A stretch of DNA of 6,832 nt from Verrucomicrobia bacterium UBA2460 (GTDB taxonomy: Bacteria > Verrucomicrobiota > Verrucomicrobiia > Methylacidiphilales > Verrucolacustridaceae), in assembly GCA_002342345.1 (NCBI GenBank), contig DDPU01000069.1, forward strand, positions 1-6,832, in the 5' to 3' direction. Under the pieces are notes generated by a model. It searched no databases. It was not told the origin of the DNA and saw only the letters and a list, made by a program, of their open reading frames with translations. This document shows, one piece after another, positions 1 through 4,618 of this stretch. Made by a program: the position numbers and the translations under genes. Every line of letters starts with the position of its first letter. Positions within the stretch are counted from its first letter, which is position 1.

Positions 1-3000
1 GCCAGCAGGCTGAGGTTTTTGGTCTTACGCAGTTGGGTGCGGACTCGTTGGACGATATCGGCGGAGGTCTGGCGGATGGCCGGCTCGCCAGAATCGGGAT
101 CGTGCTGGACGCCCAGCTTCGCGTAGAGCAGGCGAAGGAACTGATAAAGCTCGGTGACGGTGGCGACGGTGGACTTGCGGCCGCCACGGGTGGTGCGCTG
201 TTCAATGGCGACGGACGGGGGCAGACCGGTGATGGAGTCGACCTCCGGCTTCTCCATCTGCTCGACGAACTGGCGGGCATAGGTGTTGAGGCAGTCGAGA
301 TAGCGGCGTTGTCCCTCGGAGAAGAGCAGGTCAAAGGCGAGCGTGGATTTCCCGGATCCGGAGAGGCCGGTGACAACCACCATTTTTCCCCGCGGAATGG
401 CGAGACTGAGATTTTTCAGGTTGTGGTGGCGGGCGCCCCGGACGGTGATTTGCGAGGCAAGGTCATCGCCGTTCTTCGCCGGAGGGGGAAGTTCCCGCAG
501 GCGGGCCGGGCGGGAGGGTTGCAGGAGGGGGGCGAGGAAGGTGGCGGTGTGGGAGGCGCGGCAGCCGGCCACGGTTTCCGGGGTTCCGGAGGTGACAAGG
601 CGACCGCCGTCCTGGCCGGCCTCGGGACCCAGGTCGAGCACCCAGTCGGCATTCTTGATGACATCCAGATGGTGCTCGATGACGAGCAGCGAGTTGCCCT
701 GGTCGACGAGCCGGTGCAGGAGGGAGACGAGCAGACGGACGTCATCAAGGTGGAGGCCGGTGGTGGGCTCGTCGAGGATGAGGAGGGGGGAGCCCGTGGG
801 GCGTTTTTTCCGGCGTCCCCCGCGGCGGGTTTTTTCCTCCTCGGAGACGGCCTGGGTCAGATGGGCGATCAGCTTGAGGCGCTGGGCTTCCCCGCCGGAG
901 AGCTGGCTGAGGGGCTGGCCGCAGCGCAGGTAGCCGAGGCCAACCTCCGTGAGAAGTTTCAGGGAACCGCAGATTTTCTGGTGGCACTCGCGTGCCCGGG
1001 GCGTGAGATCGTCCGCCCCGGAGAAAAAGGCGAAGGCCTCGGCGGCCGTCATCTCGAGGAGTTGGTCGATGGTTTTGCCCCGGTAGGCGGCGGCGAGGAC
1101 GTGGGGCTGGAAACGCCGGCCCTCGCACGAGGGACAGGTGACAAAGACGTCGGAAAGAAACTGCATGGTGACCTTCTCGTACCCCATGCCCCCGCAGCGT
1201 TCGCAACGGCCGCCGCCGGCGTTGAAGGAGAAAGCGGAGGCGGCCAGGCCGGCGCTTTGGGCCTCCTCGGTGGAGGCAAAGAGTTCGCGGACGGCATCGT
1301 AGATGTCGAGATAGAGCAGCGGGGTGGAACGGGGCGTCTGGCTGAGCGGGGACTGGTCGACCAGGACCACATCGGAAATTTCCTCCGCACCCTCGAGGGA
1401 CTCCATCCTGGGGGCCTCCTCGACCGGTCGGCCGAGGTGTTGGAGGAGGGATTGATGGACGATGTCGTGGACCAAGGTGCTCTTCCCGGAGCCGCTTACG
1501 CCGGAGACCGCAACCAGCCGGCGCAAAGGAAAGGAAAAATGGAGGTGATTCAGGTTGTGGCGGGTGGCGCCGCGAATTTTCAGCCAAGGATGGCCTTTTT
1601 CGGGGCAGGGGCGGCGGCTTCCGGGCAGGGGGACGGATTTCCGGCCGCTGAGATAGGCGCCCGTGGGGGACTCCTTCACCTTGGCAAGGCCGGCGGGCGC
1701 TCCGGAGTAAAGGAGGCGTCCGCCCTCGGCGCCCGAGCCGGGGCCGAGCTCGAGGATGTTTTCGGCGGCGCGGATGACGGACTCGTCGTGCTCGACGACC
1801 AGGACGGTGTTGCCCGATTGGCGAAGTTCATGGAGGAGGCCAAGGAGGCGGTTGGTGTCGCGGGAATGGAGCCCGATACTGGGCTCATCGAGGACGAAAA
1901 GGGTGCCGGTCAGGCCGGTGCCGAGGCAACCGGTGAGGTTGACCCGCTGAAGTTCGCCGCCGGAGAGGGTGCGGGTGGTGCGGTCGAGGGTGAGGTATCC
2001 CAGTCCCACTCCCAGCAGGAAGCGGATGCGCTTGCGGATGTTTTCCAGCGGCATGAGGGCGGATTCGTCGCTGGTCTGGATGGCGTCAAAAAAGCGGGCG
2101 AGTTCGCCGAAGGGGAGGGCGTTGATTTCCGGGAGGGTTTTGCCGGCGAGCCGCCACCAGCCGGTCTGGGGTTGGTAACGGCGGCCGCCGCAATCGGGGC
2201 AGGGCCGGTACGAGCGGTAGCGGGCGAGGAGGATGCGGACGTGCATCTTGTAGGTCTTGGTCTCCAGCCACCGGAAGAAACCGCGGACACCGTACCAGTC
2301 CCCGGAATCCCAGAGTTCCTGCAATTCCCGGCTGGCGCCGCCTTCGCCCTCGAGGACGAACTTTTGCTGTTCGGGGGTGAGTCGGGCAAAGGGGAGATCG
2401 AGGGGAATGCGGTGGCGGCGGCAGGCTTTTTCCAGGTCCCGCTGGCATTCCTCGAAGCTTTCCGTCTGCCAGGGTTTGACGACCCCGCCGGCGATGGAGA
2501 GAGAGCGGTCGGGCAAGGCGAGTTGGTCGTCGATTTCGATGACCCGGCCAAAGCCGCGGCAGAGGGGGCAGGCGCCGACCGGATGGTTGAAGGAAAAAAG
2601 CGCCGGGGTGGGATCGTGGAAATCGCGCTGGTCGCGGGCGCAGTGGTAACGGCTGGAATAGAGGTGATGATTCCCCGGTTGGTCGACCAGGGCCACCGCG
2701 GCGGTGCCCTGACCGAAGCGAAGGCAGGCGGTGAGGGCCTCGGAGAGGCGCGAGCGGTTTTGCGGGGAAAGCGTGATGCGGTCCTGAATCACCGGAAGGA
2801 GGTACTTTTCCCGCGGTGCCTGGCGGAGGGCGTGGGCAAGTTGCTCCAGCCCGCTCTTTTCGTCCAGGCGGGCCGGTTGGCCGTCGAGGAGGGCGCGGCG
2901 AAATCCCTGCCGGGCGACAAAGGCGGCTGCCTCGTCCGCCGGGGTTTTTGCGGGAAAGGGAACCCGGAAAAGAAGCCAGGCCTCCTGGCCGGGGAACTTT

Positions 3001-3431
3001 TTCCAAAGATCCTGAAGGATGGAGTGGGGGGTCCAGGGACGGATGGGGTCGCCGCAATCCGGGCAGGAGAGGTGGGCCAACCGGGGGAAGAGCAGTTTCA
3101 GATGATCGGCGATTTCCGTGACCGTGCCGACCGTGCTGCGGGAGGAGCGGACAGAATTGGCCTGGCCGAGGGCGATGGCGGGAGGAATGCCGTCGATGCG
3201 GTCGACGCGGGGGCGATCCATGCGCTCGAGGAACTGCCGGGTGTAGGGGCTGAAAGTTTCCGCGTAGCGGCGCTGTCCCTCGGCGTAGAGGGTGTCGAAG
3301 GCGAGGGAGGATTTTCCCGAACCGGAAGGTCCGGTGAGGACGTGGAACATTCCCAGGGGCAGGTCGAAGGTGAGGTTTTGCAGGTTATTCTGGCGGGCTC
3401 CTTCGATACGGATGGATCCTGAGGACGACAC
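1..3431 (-). CDS. uvrA: Tandem (double-length) excinuclease ABC subunit UvrA, 3' end beyond the window
   Basis: UvrA is the cytoplasmic ATPase that finds bulky DNA lesions and loads UvrB in nucleotide excision repair. I translated the minus strand from 3431 to the left edge and found no stop in 1143 codons. First unit: Walker A GPSGSGKS (34-41), a UvrB-binding-sized region, a zinc module at 264-291, a CxxC pair at 411-414, signature LSGGE (489-493), Walker B LDEP (514-517) and H-loop His548. Its second ATPase half has Walker [10 protein letters not shown] (644-652), the UvrA hallmark [13 protein letters not shown] (691-703), the zinc finger C743xxC746-x19-C766xxC769, signature LSGGE (844-848), Walker B LDEP (886-889) and His920. 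A second unit then starts near residue 994, with Walker [10 protein letters not shown] at 1022-1030. This is a fused double UvrA, as in Chlamydia (about 1,800 residues), so roughly 700-800 residues probably lie outside. The GTG start follows an in-frame TAG (3444-3446); the next ATG, codon 28, would cut the conserved N-terminus. No Shine-Dalgarno is visible. Confidence 0.96.
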   Translation of the reverse strand, partial: MSSSGSIRIEGARQNNLQNLTFDLPLGMFHVLTGPSGSGKSSLAFDTLYAEGQRRYAETFSPYTRQFLERMDRPRVDRIDGIPPAIALGQANSVRSSRSTVGTVTEIADHLKLLFPRLAHLSCPDCGDPIRPWTPHSILQDLWKKFPGQEAWLLFRVPFPAKTPADEAAAFVARQGFRRALLDGQPARLDEKSGLEQLAHALRQAPREKYLLPVIQDRITLSPQNRSRLSEALTACLRFGQGTAAVALVDQPGNHHLYSSRYHCARDQRDFHDPTPALFSFNHPVGACPLCRGFGRVIEIDDQLALPDRSLSIAGGVVKPWQTESFEECQRDLEKACRRHRIPLDLPFARLTPEQQKFVLEGEGGASRELQELWDSGDWYGVRGFFRWLETKTYKMHVRILLARYRSYRPCPDCGGRRYQPQTGWWRLAGKTLPEINALPFGELARFFDAIQTSDESALMPLENIRKRIRFLLGVGLGYLTLDRTTRTLSGGELQRVNLTGCLGTGLTGTLFVLDEPSIGLHSRDTNRLLGLLHELRQSGNTVLVVEHDESVIRAAENILELGPGSGAEGGRLLYSGAPAGLAKVKESPTGAYLSGRKSVPLPGSRRPCPEKGHPWLKIRGATRHNLNHLHFSFPLRRLVAVSGVSGSGKSTLVHDIVHQSLLQHLGRPVEEAPRMESLEGAEEISDVVLVDQSPLSQTPRSTPLLYLDIYDAVRELFASTEEAQSAGLAASAFSFNAGGGRCERCGGMGYEKVTMQFLSDVFVTCPSCEGRRFQPHVLAAAYRGKTIDQLLEMTAAEAFAFFSGADDLTPRARECHQKICGSLKLLTEVGLGYLRCGQPLSQLSGGEAQRLKLIAHLTQAVSEEEKTRRGGRRKKRPTGSPLLILDEPTTGLHLDDVRLLVSLLHRLVDQGNSLLVIEHHLDVIKNADWVLDLGPEAGQDGGRLVTSGTPETVAGCRASHTATFLAPLLQPSRPARLRELPPPAKNGDDLASQITVRGARHHNLKNLSLAIPRGKMVVVTGLSGSGKSTLAFDLLFSEGQRRYLDCLNTYARQFVEQMEKPEVDSITGLPPSVAIEQRTTRGGRKSTVATVTELYQFLRLLYAKLGVQHDPDSGEPAIRQTSADIVQRVRTQLRKTKNLSLL

Positions 3432-3498
3432 GGAGCCGGAAGGCTAGCTGAGGAAGGGGCTCCCTCAAATGGGGAAACAGCACCGGGCATCGCGCTTC

Positions 3499-3527
3499 TT
3501 GACGATTCAGCTGGCGGCCTATTAAAT
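3499..3527 (+). promoter_or_regulatory. Candidate sigma-70-type promoter for the exported-protein gene
   Basis: TTGACG at 3499-3504 matches the -35 consensus at five of six bases. Two overlapping -10 candidates follow: TATTAA at 3520-3525 (15-bp spacer) and TTAAAT at 3522-3527 (17-bp spacer), each matching TATAAT at four of six bases. This is an AT-rich patch in otherwise GC-rich DNA and lies in the gap between divergent genes. Transcription would begin around 3532-3535, right at the ATG at 3536, giving a leaderless or nearly leaderless message. The call rests on sequence match only. Confidence 0.42.
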
Positions 3528-3535
3528 ATCAGAAA

Positions 3536-4114
3536 ATGCGTAAAAACCTGATCTTGGCTTACTTGGCCATTGCGGCGATGTCCCTTCAGGCGGGGGAGGA
3601 GAATAAGGAAGTACCGGATTTCCGTCCGAACCAAGCCGATTCCAAGCCTGGCGAAACGGCTCCCGGGGACGCGCGTCCGCCCGACGGAATGACCTCGGAT
3701 CTCCCGGTGGCCCTGGACGAATCCGTGAGTTTGAACAAGATTTTCACCTTTCTGAATGACCGGGGCGGCAACAACACGGGAAACCCCATGCTGAATTTTG
3801 AGAAAAAGTACTGGGATCACGGGGCGGTTCTTCCCCGCGAACTGGAGGGGAAAAAGGGGAATATTTTTGTGATCAACTGGCAAAATGACGGTCCCCCGGG
3901 CGATTTCACCATCCGCCTGGATTACCGCCAGGCCAACACCCGCGAGAGGGTGATGACCAAGCAGCAGGATTACAAAAATTTCGACGGGTATGAAAAAACG
4001 ATCCTGAAGGTGGTGGGGGAGGATTTTCTCCGGGGCGGGGTGGTCAATTCCTGGCGGATTTCCATCGTGCGCGACGGCAAAATCATCGCCCAGGAAAAGT
4101 CCTTTATCTGGTAA
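3536..4114 (+). CDS. Exported protein of unknown function, probably a Verrucomicrobiota-specific family
   Basis: This is a 192-residue protein whose function I do not recognise. Residues 1-19 look like a Sec signal peptide: Arg2-Lys3, a hydrophobic core at 5-17, then Gln-Ala before a polar Gly-Glu-Glu start. There is no cysteine anywhere, so it is not a lipoprotein and has no disulfides. Residues 20-60 are Pro/Gly/Asp-rich and probably flexible. The body (about 65-192) looks beta-rich and has conserved-looking blocks: NWQNDGPPGDF (114-124), RLDYRQANTRERV (127-139), SWRISIVRDGKIIAQEKSFIW (172-192, ending on the last codon). From memory, this INW..GP..F..R.DYRQ.NT...W+..++++GK+++..KSF+W pattern recurs in verrucomicrobial hypothetical proteins; I could not check this. 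The ATG is supported by the signal peptide, although no Shine-Dalgarno precedes it. It is divergent from uvrA, and I see no functional link to it. Confidence 0.88.
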   Translation: MRKNLILAYLAIAAMSLQAGEENKEVPDFRPNQADSKPGETAPGDARPPDGMTSDLPVALDESVSLNKIFTFLNDRGGNNTGNPMLNFEKKYWDHGAVLPRELEGKKGNIFVINWQNDGPPGDFTIRLDYRQANTRERVMTKQQDYKNFDGYEKTILKVVGEDFLRGGVVNSWRISIVRDGKIIAQEKSFIW

Positions 4115-4115
4115 G

Positions 4116-4151
4116 CCGCGGGCCTTCTTGTTTTCGTCCCCGGCGGGTTTT
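4116..4151 (+). terminator. Possible weak intrinsic terminator after the exported-protein gene
   Basis: CCGC (4116-4119) and GGG (4120-4122) can pair with GCGG (4143-4146) and CCC (4139-4141). This gives a seven-pair GC stem with one bulged G (4142), a 16-nt loop and then TTTT at 4148-4151. It begins two bases after the TAA stop. The long loop, the bulge and the short T run make it weak. If it does not work, the three plus-strand genes could share one message. Confidence 0.35.
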
Positions 4152-4156
4152 ATCCT
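4128..4156 (+). promoter_or_regulatory. Weak candidate promoter for the coiled-coil/cyclase unit
   Basis: TTGTTT at 4128-4133 (three of six -35 matches) is separated by the ideal 17 bp from TATCCT at 4151-4156 (four of six -10 matches). The -10 candidate ends six bases before the ATG at 4163, so the message would be leaderless. That fits the lack of a Shine-Dalgarno sequence there. It overlaps the possible terminator hairpin at 4116-4151. The matches are poor and the call is tentative. Confidence 0.22.
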
Positions 4157-4162
4157 TTCCCC

Positions 4163-4618
4163 ATGCGTCTGACCTTGGAGAGTGCCGAATCCCGGTTCAC
4201 GGAAGAGATGGAGCGGGAGCATGAAATCCGGAACCTGAAGGAGACCGTCGGGGCCCTGCGCGATGCCCTGGAGAAACAGAAGGCCGGCACGGCTTCCGAG
4301 GTTGCCCAGGCGGTGGCCGAGGCGCACAACGAGATCCGGGATCTCAAAGGAACGATTTCCGAAATGCGGCTGGAACTGGAACGCAGGAAGGCCGCCGGCG
4401 AGGAGGCGGTCCAGAAGGTGATGGCCCAGGCTGCCGAGGAGGGGCGCCAGCTGCAGTCGTCCGTCCAGGCCCTGCGCGACCAGTTGGAAAGGGAGAAGGG
4501 CCGGCATGCCGAAGCGGAACAGCTGCAAAAACGGGTCCATCGCGATGAGACCGCGGAGCTGGAACGGACCATTCAGACGATCCGAGCCGAACTGGAGGCC
4601 CGCCGTGCCCAAAAGTAA
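4163..4618 (+). CDS. Coiled-coil protein of four 36-residue repeats, overlapping the adenylate cyclase gene
   Basis: This is a 151-residue, highly charged protein (Glu, Arg, Lys, Gln, Ala), almost certainly one long alpha-helix forming a coiled coil. It has no signal peptide, no membrane segment and no cysteine, so it is probably cytoplasmic. From residue 21 a block aligns with itself every 36 residues, four times: Leu25/61/97/133, Thr28/64, Ser100, Thr136, Val29/Ile65/Val101/Ile137, Arg33/69/105/141, Leu36/72/108/144, Glu37/73/109/145 and a basic residue at 40/76/112/148. Thirty-six residues is not a whole number of heptads, but it equals ten helical turns, or two heptads plus two hendecads. 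The ATG is the first possible start after the in-frame TAA at 4112-4114. No Shine-Dalgarno is visible. The last 14 nt overlap the cyclase start, so the two are probably translated together, and a role as scaffold, partner or regulator of the cyclase is my inference. I recognise no named family. Confidence 0.85.
   Translation: MRLTLESAESRFTEEMEREHEIRNLKETVGALRDALEKQKAGTASEVAQAVAEAHNEIRDLKGTISEMRLELERRKAAGEEAVQKVMAQAAEEGRQLQSSVQALRDQLEREKGRHAEAEQLQKRVHRDETAELERTIQTIRAELEARRAQK
4223..4606 (+). repeat. Four tandem 108-bp protein-coding repeats (36 residues each)
   Basis: The repeats begin at 4223, 4331, 4439 and 4547 and encode residues 21-56, 57-92, 93-128 and 129-148 (the last cut short). The phase is exact, with no insertion or deletion between copies. 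Similarity is clear in protein (E-I-R-x-L-K-x-T-I and R-x-x-L-E type positions). At DNA level the copies are much more diverged, so this looks like an old internal duplication under helical constraint rather than a recent one. Confidence 0.75.
4594..4598 (+). promoter_or_regulatory. Shine-Dalgarno sequence that sets the cyclase start
   Basis: GGAGG at 4594-4598 lies six bases before the GTG at 4605, which is ideal spacing. It lies inside the end of the coiled-coil gene. It favours GTG 4605 over an in-frame ATG at 4545 that has no such site and would add a 20-residue shadow of the upstream gene. Confidence 0.8.

Noticed and set aside
416..3057. Several shorter minus-strand open frames that could suggest a fragmented uvrA
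   Set aside because: They lie in other frames. The true uvrA frame was followed line by line from 3431 to 1 and has no stop or frameshift.
33..3422. Open reading frame of 1129 codons on the plus strand
   Set aside because: It is the codon-aligned antisense of uvrA. Its product is Gly/Ala/Glu-rich low-complexity sequence with no domain, while the opposite strand gives an unmistakable UvrA.
3536..3595. Lipoprotein signal on the exported protein
   Set aside because: There is no cysteine in the signal region or anywhere in the protein.
4112..4162. Exported-protein and coiled-coil genes as one gene split by a stop
   Set aside because: They share a frame, but the first ends at a complete C-terminal motif, the gap holds a hairpin, and the two products have unrelated composition.
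4545..4604. In-frame ATG at 4545 as an earlier cyclase start
   Set aside because: It adds 20 residues that merely shadow the coiled-coil gene and has no ribosome site, whereas GTG 4605 has GGAGG six bases upstream.
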